A stretch of 64,000 bases of DNA from contig CACZAK010000008.1 in assembly GCA_902779075.1 (NCBI GenBank), positions 53,140 through 117,139 on the forward strand, in the 5' to 3' direction. This DNA comes from an uncultured bacterium. Lineage in GTDB: Bacteria > Verrucomicrobiota > Kiritimatiellia > RFP12 > UBA1067. The notes under the pieces are model-generated. The model was given only the letters and a program-made list of their open reading frames with translations, searched no databases and was not told the DNA's origin. Below are positions 26,701 to 29,003 of this stretch, piece after piece. The translations under genes were made by a program, and so were the position numbers. The first letter of the stretch is position 1; each line of letters begins with the position of its first letter.

Positions 26701-28373
26701 TTCGCATCCGCCGTGACGATCACATCCCTCGTGATCTCGGGCGTGCTGCGCTTCACCAGCACGGTGGCGGGCGTGAACTTGCCGATGAAGATGCTGCGCG
26801 CGGCCGCGTCCAGACGGTTCGTATCCACCTCCACGAGCAGGCCGGTGTTCTCCGTCTCTACCGATCCGCGGTTGGCGTACATCCAGAGCGAATAGGTGGG
26901 GGTGGTACTCCCGCTCGCCGGATTTCCGGCCGGCACCGTGAGCACGTCTTCCCAGGCTTCGTTGAAAAATTCAGACTCACTCGACATCCTCACGTAGTTC
27001 GTCGCGTTCAGCGAAGGATCCTCCTTCACCGTCACCTTGATCGGGATGGACAGTTCGTAGTTGTTCGTCCACGGCTCGGACAATGTGACGCTCACGGCCA
27101 CGAGGGCTTTGCTGAAGTCCGGGTTGGCCTCCACCGTATCCCGGTTCTTGCCGTTCACGCTCACGGTCATGCTGGGGGGCAGCGGCTCACCCACCTTGAT
27201 GGTGCGCTTTATGAAGTTGGTGATGAGGAGGTTCGAATCATTGTAGATGTTCGTAGGCGTGGCGGAGAGGAAGATATCGGCAGTGCCGCCGACCGCTCCC
27301 GTCGCCTTTATGGAGAACGGCACGTTCTCGTTGCCGGCGGTGATGCTGAGCGTGCCCACCTTGTACGTCCCGTCGCGGAAGTCGCGCTCCACGACCTCAT
27401 ACACCTGTCCGCCGACCACGATTTCGGCGACGTCGTTCGTCGTCCACAGGTAGAGCTTCATCGGCTCGGCCGCGCCGCCGGCGATTTCCACCATGGGCGT
27501 ACCGGGGTCGGCCGTGGTCGACCCCTGCGCGATGGAGCGCCAAATCCCCTCGCCCTCGTTTAAGTATGTCTTGTCAAAGTCAATGGCCTGGATGTACGCG
27601 CCCGCCATGTAGAGGTCGAGGTCGCGGTTTTCGCTGTCCTGCGCATCGAGCCAGGACGAAGTTCCGTCGCCGCTGAAATCAGGGTCCAGAGCAAGGTTCG
27701 CGTCGCCAAACTTGAAATCCGCCGTCACGGTGTACGCAGTGTCCGCCGAGTTCGTGGTAGCCTGGATTTTCCAGAGAGTGTCCTGCTTGCCGCGCTTCAG
27801 GTAATACCCCTCGGCGCCTGTGGAGGGGCCGTTGCCGGATTCATTGGCGAGCTGGAGAGGAAGGGCGATGTCGCCAGCCTGTACGGTGTACTTGAAGATG
27901 AGGTCCGTGTAGTGCTTGCCGTTCAGCGAGCCTCGGTCGTTGGGATCTTGTGCGTCGGCGGTCAGCCAGTCGGAGGCAACGCCCATCGGCCAGTTGACAC
28001 ACTCCGCCTCGCGGAGGCTACCGCTTACCCAAAGGCCGAGGCACGGCTTGTTCGCCGCGATCCGGTTCAACTCGTCAATGCTCACGTTGCCAGTCAGCGG
28101 CCCCGTGTACGTGAACGCCCACGGATTCGTGTAGGAGGGATCATTCTCGGTACGCCGCCATTCGAGGTTCGCAAGGCGGAAGCGGATGTAGATAGTGTCG
28201 CCAACCGTCAGCGGCCTGTCGTGCCCATCGTGGTTCGGAAACGTGTGAAGGCCGCTGGGGTCGTAGACGTCGACACGCCTTATCTTGCCCGATGCCTGGG
28301 CCGACTGGGGCACTGCGAACAGCAGCGCCGCAAGGAGCGTGGCACAGATGCCAATTTTTCTCTTCATGTTCAT
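2754..28373 (-). CDS. Giant secreted modular surface protein (TSP3 repeats, Ig/PKD-like, LamG-like)
   Basis: 8539 aa. The ATG at 28373 (MNMKRKIGICATLL, a Sec signal peptide ending near SAQAS) has a GGAAGG site 9 nt upstream and is preferred over the ATG at 28403, which overlaps the preceding gene. Order (approximate residues): Ig-like domains to about 1050; a PKD-like domain about 1050-1140; a cluster of DTDGDGLPD-type TSP3/calcium-binding repeats from about 1500; a LamG-like domain about 2430-2640 (KWSHVALTFDGSALIIYVNG, VDEVRVWDG); then four blocks of about 720 aa at about 3020-3760, 4140-4840, 5750-6480 and 7600-8350, separated by one, three and four copies of a DVMAY...VYDFYGYDP...PDGWELYV module. 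It ends ARFFKAILTK, with no LPXTG or PEP-CTERM motif. It probably acts outside the cell, for instance in adhesion; no catalytic site was recognised. Confidence 0.9.
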   Translation of the reverse strand: MNMKRKIGICATLLAALLFAVPQSAQASGKIRRVDVYDPSGLHTFPNHDGHDRPLTVGDTIYIRFRLANLEWRRTENDPSYTNPWAFTYTGPLTGNVSIDELNRIAANKPCLGLWVSGSLREAECVNWPMGVASDWLTADAQDPNDRGSLNGKHYTDLIFKYTVQAGDIALPLQLANESGNGPSTGAEGYYLKRGKQDTLWKIQATTNSADTAYTVTADFKFGDANLALDPDFSGDGTSSWLDAQDSENRDLDLYMAGAYIQAIDFDKTYLNEGEGIWRSIAQGSTTADPGTPMVEIAGGAAEPMKLYLWTTNDVAEIVVGGQVYEVVERDFRDGTYKVGTLSITAGNENVPFSIKATGAVGGTADIFLSATPTNIYNDSNLLITNFIKRTIKVGEPLPPSMTVSVNGKNRDTVEANPDFSKALVAVSVTLSEPWTNNYELSIPIKVTVKEDPSLNATNYVRMSSESEFFNEAWEDVLTVPAGNPASGSTTPTYSLWMYANRGSVETENTGLLVEVDTNRLDAAARSIFIGKFTPATVLVKRSTPEITRDVIVTADANADAQVTVNVADAWGELRPPCTYTVYWSNSGNDSPAYYTPISDLAATASGDITFNVKYSQKGDYESLFYVVNADGKQSNKRTAYVHVNAAKVVEATLLNRGKFAESNPFDEPQPVVTLSFGDEGFRMPDDSEWGYVFFVPKSDNASNLVTCAAMDRDVEHDWKWGFPVYREDKEAGPISMTLLDGTAKGLKMEYDIIVRSDPDFDLGYQVTSWSSKGFSFTVTNVAPNVSAVKMGAETLYESGGQMGNVSLGVTKSFYAETDDPSDIDFYADEPNYANQATVFQTHWDIKLGTSTLFTTNVFGPPTVPFNYTFRQAGTYTVEVSMRDKDSIDRTRYPDRFGPKFTFTVIVDAKPAISLAPHFGTTAFNENSGGAGENALSRIDVNLSTLPTEQVAVQLTIERAGADNGNYPLPELSTTTLSFGGESPNTTNAWFTLRNLDGTDRTLDPGFVIRAAVTNTTVNGDSVPWKEVYRSTELPITIANLAPEVTRPPSNTVTKAINEPFTINYTFKDFGSYDMYNNGVKGETLYWSITGEPSVEQTITPNMNTYRGTFTTQFSSAGTKTIQLQVVDKDGGESEVATWYYRVDASKQLIVNPCGPGTSGGGNFATTWTGQRNVGVGRVWATGGTIKPFSNFSHIYTYAPSIASGTAFAHGYSAGAEDSGSLTPGTDYAVTDRAHGGRHPATGNYYKADATKDSFFYAWLLTTGGGAAGTTTSLLKLSPEYGADSVAMQRVDLPEEEKDATYYPDTVLDAIFSKEYLVSDNLGDINGDQIPDVYAVSPIWDGGKRLYEVAGFSAESGGDVSFRAFSYNDDGDYLPSKSFQGGMPSTSDGWSTLGEPFTAYREIRGQHEGLNHRTEHDGLNHYVRGEWVSVPHFSEAETNAVAYWNAKRNGSPTPDLVTWTEFKAAATNEATYATEFAEWSSKFETAVRDPNSWIPEKRTDPTLWDTDGDSLPDGYEYYFWYRAAVGTINDGKWVQMTGEKFTLNNITKGDPLSPEDIMKAFDPTVMASGDIATRDTDNDGLTDLEEFAMGTNPVHWDSDGDGMNDLWEVMRGLNPLKVPSNPEMNPDGDFMASYHTPKSYAIVTLNNGKVYALEQNGTNLKTFEAESFDGDGGKTKGGTNVLASVVFGVEDVSNVTAIAVFHYGNNSAVCVPKKRGNPNAQEKPLDPDEVSLADTEVVSVQLNQDLMLIHDQVYNQLEFHPYTAWHINSNGDVSARWGAAVNTVAYNCVDEYRLMKYRYETGIATRDNNRPLADIFLDLTTNPNKPFSEAAYTVSWAGTDGGGSEQVAAVAEIPTYSSTNHGADTDEDGIPDGWELYVGANPNDAPDANGDGDHDGLSLRNEYAGSDSCNAYGFATNGNNVGTIYQYHPGHAKGWYNKFTPTDPKDGDTDSDGLSDGSEGSAFIYGDPTDDGSTCIRGGGLNPCGVDTDFDLLPDGWERQYQGTVVPAGRGFEGINPDIVQIIKRNDNLGSNAVIRAYISFGMDGTYNDAFKVPTANQVDPRTGTRRNLDFDNDGLLNFQEYLVQVLRHLRYDDTETPLMGSYLPDGIAGTRKYIGFLPMHVWDGATFFKTARAAGFTGLSARQGDGFKFRELGYFAPPEKTWDLTMSGSRLLKPPRGLSDIATADDENRMGASRYVGTDPRDWDTDRDGMDDYYELFHGLNPLLGSKDIISEAYNTTLSNDKLFSARCTAWSNWEEKELVYDAMRFPWAMGVAEADADGDGLRNTDEALLVNMPNPPNYHTDPTPLWMTDSSSKISVTAQYYCRDPYASGEGDDIPALSTFPWFTYVDGRDPGSVNKYMFTFEENEGYDTDHDWIPDEQELTHAVTSATSPLHGSDPDRRQAMYFPGEESVVQTYSGNLHRRIGENYAMLRAFSVEAWVRPEDLSREQTIVTRVCNYPSSTLSNATHQVRANFRIKMEAGGRVWGQYDSDDAVPNGSPKGFGTTSVEGITLESNKWSHVALTFDGSALIIYVNGIPVGNSPASLIPANGLIVTLQEVNPNGSNYGVDGYDTYPSALLIGADAKELGALDIGPESAWTNYCAHYKGWVDEVRVWDGARTEAQIKADYTKRYTLKDVSELRDMVYREWLEGGTHNPNDGRPNLSPELVFHYGFQQLPSEVEADYVTSEPSGFTERVLDNVKWNGRSVDIRCGWWNAVPIASTVYGNRAIVPWVRDTCAMLPMMDGSTYDSRYWSELIGGVTFPVEVGVAQFLFPNVANPYPYWNYMAETFFREQRLNWMRGSIGGDTTNVVFDVYNRIRFGTRTLFVGGSDLLPLGGAFAKRCPDFWDGNGSTDAWTATVDDTDNDGLPDWWEAHAVAEYGADAATLIAATMVNYKLPSGAVVEMSAWEAYQIDLALGIMPGEPPTYDPAYESLADNNNDGLPDWWQKLYDVYDLDPDDDPDNDGLSNYYEWLISWGDEYGFGIANGFPLLNPRRIRTGRSQEVTDYFLRNDTSAEYAGYYFGEITSDHDFMEDWWEKTYKQDYASIGVYDPWDDKDEDGWSNFAECRNALWGGTYTADAISRYFDGEQMSLCYPSPALGVRVTYNGAQNVVGKPLVVRTHTGFQKREDATFVVVGASADVQENTKFIGGYYTGATTLRGFIDPGAVIPAEGHFKQAWLVTGKTYRWDVPNYYTYPRVGSYEEFMADVLRFGRANVILLTSELDWKNLGTTRAIDSLGKHGVIDAVDGSKQIGTIDFSTGEYSLDMAAIATLNENDLEGCVFKVDYQTRVSRDWPQSFWLSAPKEGRVREGKNTIEAFIDLNEDGNYTPGEPFGVAQNVDVGWYRTSETLIELTDTISVVPRMNIASLANDRTVVGGVSGGVALGSGEEGNSEGSSGQSSGNNANGLTKQVRIVRRAINGVDAPNRILMNKSFVLNDRAYIHEGDVLSPSRLDLDWQWLATDAAEMEIDTIRTVEYAIEEVRKLSDGATTNIQLATFLNHYNPSRSVPTAVRPVDGEPVHSATPTFRWAVGDETMTAFELQVRDADGVVVYDSGIQRLPGRTATFVDTAHYAFNPFLSVDACTSTNGSPVFADGTNWQWRVALFNAKYNTADEAAWSQWADFRTDTVNDGIATGYGSCTAAVRYYGPGTIDDPGLVVVDAFTTPDFSGQPLARARLSSTDKLSSIDDVTTTNACFRGIEPGTVYLRAFFDRNNNGKWDRWEPWGYANRRDELASVSDIFSPRGMTVTGDRAENVPSITIYIEDTDVNRNKIVDVLEDEALFGNTVSEVDADGDGMGEVEENDIGTDPSVWDSDGDGMPDGWEFRFAATDPLMADASKTAEGDVMAYAEESWMLVTDASDAMYLVNPTNTDVRVGDVLPLARLVSTYDYAGKYGVGTNLTDTVTTFRVSKVEDVTAVFVHAQVYDRYGYSPLTAVPAENAVHTKPFTSLDKYLLIRYFESLGFCNEAEVNANRIWADFSLKPNDPDNDRDGVYDGWELYVMFGTNEMGVVNLTGGTIVSPWNSEDRYTRFDGSTGGLALIEDYDDGYMPTDPWHSTTEALGLVGIDDVDAFRFRLKSIESQLADDDNDGLSNWAEYLAYKLTGKYFDVKNPCSVTPNRLDYFYQFEQGGVMKYIGECIDIDGFGLIADHDFMEDYNEDLYDVDLLNRYSYDPFLDADGDGWSNYAEARAGTASDRTVTLSIEDSKYPEYPIPVIKADFLYRGSESLGGGVILQAYRAGSAKSDAEWKSATPGLDGVKTKILGTWRNGALRFMLSPSNVRPGSVNIQAKDLAFVYADSRYDWPSWYNDIWYAGTAAEAEWFDIISDRQRDDDKLRGDLIYNKTSLTGSSSDPNASVTNHEIKVVGWVDYLTGQCEIDFTALDGYFYRNIMAGANFRAMRYNLENSYFRVRHNSEFVTDSVKQTFYFSECANGMLLEGKYNFMAFIDANSDGTYTIGEPMGVVRDVNVGWDRVPDLLIELTDDTVAGARFTVPAQTNGATRVRVLRTAINGVPMERKRTVYVKTLDLTKGRTFSEVDFIKDGEYDFDWANLAADAQALLGIEASNILNADYAVYLDSGDPTPIYTFSRSFDAMNLAPAVSWASISNHNVVATAQPTLKWKASAGYPAFALQIAKDEDFTDVIYSVTNLMPAATADGCQFKPDVYAGYGLEDGSNYFWRVQQVNAKFTTNIWSSAASFTMKVDSSNADTGYGKLRAEVRYFGPATDDLTNVVVGVYESADFVSMPVARMRLSGDGKVTDLTNDLTQAFSVVATSGVSVVTLDGIKPGTYYLMAFIDSNGNSVRDPWETWGYANKVGTDGRDIYTPVSVTVKSAKSATPSAYIVMEDTDVNQNWIPDCIDTVDLEGWKPSSEVKPDEPTADVDTDGDGLTDAEEDDYGTDPRNPDTDGDGLPDGFEVQAGTDPLFPDSDLAGANDVMAYKLDTLTIMVATNAEGSVTNRFVVNSRFEDGYPQMSNTVYTVFEVNGQLFVGAPTNRAAATDGYMYGYMTTNVVVMHSAVYDFYGYDPTTAKPGTATVDDEGNATTALGANTVPFSAYLKYVTQQYYLKEFGDATNDFALAINKLDSNANYLPDGYELYVRYATWHDPSVSYSDADARASYGDNAVQVPYDPYDEYYFYNKALADGTLLELVPPYDNGFAVSNGLAGATAEEQTAFWNYAGANDYMAYAEVDAYVFETNGVAYVLNFDRGLTYNTIRLGTTNTTLVVANVATNDFPIPVGGEALSVTNAMSMKKVVLIHSAVYDWYGFDATTAQPPSTQTADSGLFGASGVETVNASNTIPFTALWKHITTEMYLPAFGVELENPLSSESFDYNANGLPDGWELYVAFANPDTAAGFIENTYCTFPVVDPSALSNLVSAAGVNRWKTVYDPYVADHDGDGMPTAWEIWANELNPFTNDTSTVSTDDENDLINDVMAYAITNFTVFTVVDGATTNMYASLDKEAKIAVGDDASTLENLRTVYDYAGTHGLGSNVTAAVSGRIVGVEEDAKVALVHAQVYEFFGYDPTTANPNDVSRRGDTYIYGSNTKAFTALDKYLVCRYLAKAYGLADEANMASNALWTAYTLKPGNPDNNMDGIPDGWELYVMFGNGGIPATIDQANVSPFANAHGVDAASWVRAPGSSPDGTGLTVFDQYDGGNTPTDPWTSNTLFAAEIGINDAIALKYNIKTPESQLADDDHDGLSNWAEYLATQLMTKLGIEVEFKVDDPCSAQANLLDYFYPVDQDGKTIYIGEALDDAGTHLIADHDFVEDQWEDMFDVAYANRYVYDPLLDADNDGWSNWAEARANTDPSREAIISIDEMVHVDYPVPTVGIKLSKTTGSAIEKSIIVQAWSDEEMFGIPDARWEIPIVNGTEDSSNQRDVTNTVVAAHTKLLGLNPMRKVRYNFGPGSLIGGSLSLSFMSMDTWHVHEWQYYWDDERGSQRWNVTNPDWYETLIDAQNGNDIATGVVIIKGSQTEVGTVNYVTGDVTIDFEKLGSRAGIMGNGNWYTSYEELAENDTTNRYTSLWYYDLDMSKAYVKASWNAKALASSTTTTIYISDSDEHEEQRPVKGHLREGKNTFMVFEDRNSNGLYDFGEPCGIARNVNVGWDRVPVFEVELNNGTSGIMPRFTFQSTNAVERVRIKRTAITDIEGKSVKQQRVVWSGKIAASYRKWITEADMLRNTRFSDVDEQYDFDWSKLTEDAEKVGIGSSNICSVTYEVYVGESSTPAYTYTKNFDPKGVAPVVSDVSTSYNYKQLSAQPELKWRGTEGYTAFMLQISKDPSFAEDKVVYSVTNMLPVAVDGEYAYKPDIYVGDGLDDQTKYYWRVAQLNAKFTTNVWSDVACFETDVKTSNANSGYGSLGVEVRYYGPEDVDLTNVVVGVYESADFACAPVARKRLFGEGKTTSLKNDLDKPFTEVVTNIVIDGIAPGDWYVMAFIDKNCNGKRDPWETWGYVNNVGAAVKDLYTPVSLHVASEKVELPAAFLVMEDTDVNQNMTPDCLESLDGWVVKPDNPGYEPSDDVDSDGDGLPDIYEEDFYGTNPHNPDTDGDGMPDGWELDHGTDPLLADADLAGVNDVMAYKVDTVTIMVATNTEGTVTNRFVVNSRFEEGYTQQSNTVYTVFEVNDQLYVGAPTNRQDVMNTYAYGYVTNVVVMHSAVYDFYGYDPTTARPGTVQTVAGEDGAETEQSVQGANTVPFTAFLKYVTQEFYLKEFGDATNDFALAVEKLDSNANYLPDGYELYVRYAVWHDPSLTYDDADARASYGDNFAQVPYDPYDEYGFWNSLVAAGAINGTATNFVAGVANAELVAALDVYTNDWNYANGVMAYAQTTAHVATNGTDKFVVVIAGANDPDGVAEGAVKTVLRTVTLPNGELVAWGETADVDVAGLPIGEEPVTLVHRAVYHFYGFEADTARGCINDGAASAAPAAAATDGEGGEETAAAAATTAAGTGHTAPFTHAWRYFTKEIVGYADPVEVVYDFEDGTGDGLADGWQLYVGGSDRHAYQYRYDPEDDYYFYNNLAVQDPEFAASLPPYDNTFAITNGIANATVEAQKAFWDWAPEDDYMAYVQTNVLISVVTNAGGVASIYAIDPGTNTLYETFYVGNELFVGAVCTNEYAYNAMENGDFMTMVTNATVIHSAVYDWYGFDPTTAKPSYWWPESIAYLAESNSNYTVGANSVPFTRRLKYITQTMYLPMVGAEDDYFLTTSWTADPSTWWTDTNGNDMPDGWELYVKYSASSDPSKPDDDYREDFTDGSDPNSDDTDGDGIPDDVEQFFGVTDPTVPDGNLALENDVMAFATVNATVVTVQNTAEGSLPVKYLLAEEMAGKTVVAPKVGDYADSLALRATYEYLVSTDANDGSVTNRCGVGTNVTLTAAAGTANRIVAVATEPVVLVHAQVYDYFGFNKDTANPTAVTKEGTNYVYGANTKPFTVLDKYLVVRYLEAYGLANAAADWKALALAPSSSDSDVDGVPDGWELYTMFGTEGVTATLAAAKISPYNYADARAVAPAGDITLLEKWNGGAPAYDPWVKDSNDNGVDDVDEIRYVLDEPYGDADNDQLPNFTEFLIASGFSQYSEFAGVSDISATNTYSLTNLIPDYFRRINNKLYLGEMFTDHDFMEDLWEDLFDVTKVTRGLYDPWRDSDSDGWSNYAECRAGTNPEFEANTYGVKGIVVKNYPIPTIHAKVVMGPGEGMLNGTIVVQAFSDTSKLTGLPDATWTVPVGTSSDDSTTGSSSSDSSENSAKTKYLGANPNGEVSFTLSPGFVKPGSISMSFLDPDFEVIDTNGVVTALGDINTAEWQALAEDRQVTGTSSGKILVSTPTNSLEIGTVDYHTGLVTVDYTKLPTSLPVVGEGNDATNSVLLHLANSHVRVSWEAEVAGGNPWMTLHLTDSDDTTSDQATYGHVREGKNTFVVFVADAAGKWVPGNAYGVVQDVDVGWSEAEFTVELTRTTPIMARFNFPDAFRVGGTDRDEVNALTGYYRNRESLYPGTNMPTKLSLTRVRVVRNWINGDRARNDVLFDKRFDLSVHPALTEADLLADGKLDLDWGTLNRAFNGSATASASLESATYRVVIGEDNDGGYVDVGEYENFGNNLPVLFSNRFEARTSQTLTVPDPKLEQIVYPSRPRFRWSHTNSIDKAYPAFRLRIYADKDKNTIVYDSGSQRAPARDSNGMYEWTAPVYAGMVTPAGMVLTTTNNYYWAVSMLDAKFTNFNNDEKVTPFRLGTSGNLLDGKEYGSIAVRVKYFGPLVRLSAVPTTRKNLVRVQAFTSPDFSGLPVAETYVSDVSKVAYTSVIVTNAVIRGVAVNGTYYVRAYIDTDADGVKSDWESWGYNCFVLDPAVTSVWRPKPVTVSYQDMMPDATVFIEDADTDNDGFPDAWEWNEKGNLSSQGPISGNTFFATVNPTLDSTLNAYSLIAGGIEGATAATGNMRNNRLQASISASAQMLADAAESTAVQIKAFSLEDGLELEVVNTTSGGDPSSMIVFSKQATVQLSLACSTTPDFADAVEVPIKSITIYANKTTDGDGVAVTAEELANARAKAPEARFFKAILTK
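8071..9068 (-). repeat. About 1-kb direct repeat, copy 1 (pair with 12991-13985)
   Basis: Nucleotide-level direct repeat of 12991-13985, starting at a shared TATTCGTC..ACGGGTCATACGG and ending at a shared ATAACCCCAAGTCTCCCA. The long identical DNA stretches, not only the protein similarity, point to recent duplication or gene conversion between adjacent linker modules. Ends are approximate. Confidence 0.85.
12991..13985 (-). repeat. About 1-kb direct repeat, copy 2 (pair with 8071-9068)
   Basis: Partner of 8071-9068, offset about 4.92 kb. It codes for the DPYDEY...PDGYELYVRYA...VYDFYGYDPTTAKPG...DVMAY...TSP3...EDTDVNQN segment. Confidence 0.85.
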
Positions 28374-28399
28374 GTTGAACCGCCTTCCTTCTAGGTAAA

Positions 28400-28909
28400 T
28401 CATTTTTCCGCCGTAGGCGCGCCCTGTGCGCGGCCTGCGGCCTTTTCATGCAAAATCCTCCGGCGAAGCGCCGACTGGGCCGCCGCCTTGAGCTTCCCTT
28501 CCTCGGCCACGTTGGCCTTCATCGCGGCGGATAGCTCGCGCCAGGCCGGATACTTCCTGGGATTGTTCTCAAGTTCCTCAAGCACCTGCGCGTCCGTGGC
28601 GCCCTCGGGCAGCGCCTTCCTCGCGCGCTCCCGCAACACGGCGAGGCGCGATTCGATCTTCTCCCGCTCCGCCAGCGTGCGCCGCTGGGCCGCCACGCTA
28701 CCCTTGAGCATCGCCTGGTAGTCCTTGTCCTTCGCGCGCGCCTCGATCGACAAGGGCGAAGGCTCTTTCGGCGTGGCCGCCGGCTGGACCTTCGGCGCGG
28801 GCGCGGGAGACGAGGGTGCAGTCTCCCTACGCTCGCACCCAACTAGGCACGCGCACACGCACAGAACCGCTCCCAGCGGAGCGACTGCTTTTTCTTTTAT
28901 ATGTCTCAT
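28400..28909 (-). CDS. Small coiled-coil lipoprotein
   Basis: 169 aa. The N-terminus has an n-region with lysines, a hydrophobic stretch and a lipobox ending LVGC (residues about 21-24), so it is probably lipid-anchored in a membrane. A Pro/Ala-rich linker follows (about 30-53), then a charged, Ala/Glu/Arg-rich helical region likely to form a coiled coil to the C-terminus. No enzyme motif is visible. A promoter-like sequence lies just upstream (28952-28981), and its stop is 26 nt before the start of the giant gene, so the two are probably co-transcribed. A role in export or anchoring of the giant protein is possible but rests only on adjacency. Confidence 0.8.
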   Translation of the reverse strand: MRHIKEKAVAPLGAVLCVCACLVGCERRETAPSSPAPAPKVQPAATPKEPSPLSIEARAKDKDYQAMLKGSVAAQRRTLAEREKIESRLAVLRERARKALPEGATDAQVLEELENNPRKYPAWRELSAAMKANVAEEGKLKAAAQSALRRRILHEKAAGRAQGAPTAEK

Positions 28910-28951
28910 CTGTCCTGCCTCTGTAAGGCCAACCTTTCGGAAGCGTTTTTT

Positions 28952-28981
28952 AGTTTAGCACAATTTCTGCCGTTAGGGCAA
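28952..28981 (-). promoter_or_regulatory. Candidate promoter for the lipoprotein-giant gene unit
   Basis: On the minus strand TTGCCC (-35), 18-nt spacer, TAAACT (-10), ending 42 nt upstream of the lipoprotein ATG. It lies in the 94-nt gap after the InlB-repeat gene. No clear intrinsic terminator is seen in that gap. Confidence 0.5.
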
Positions 28982-29003
28982 TAGGAAATTTTCCTCCGTG
29001 CGG

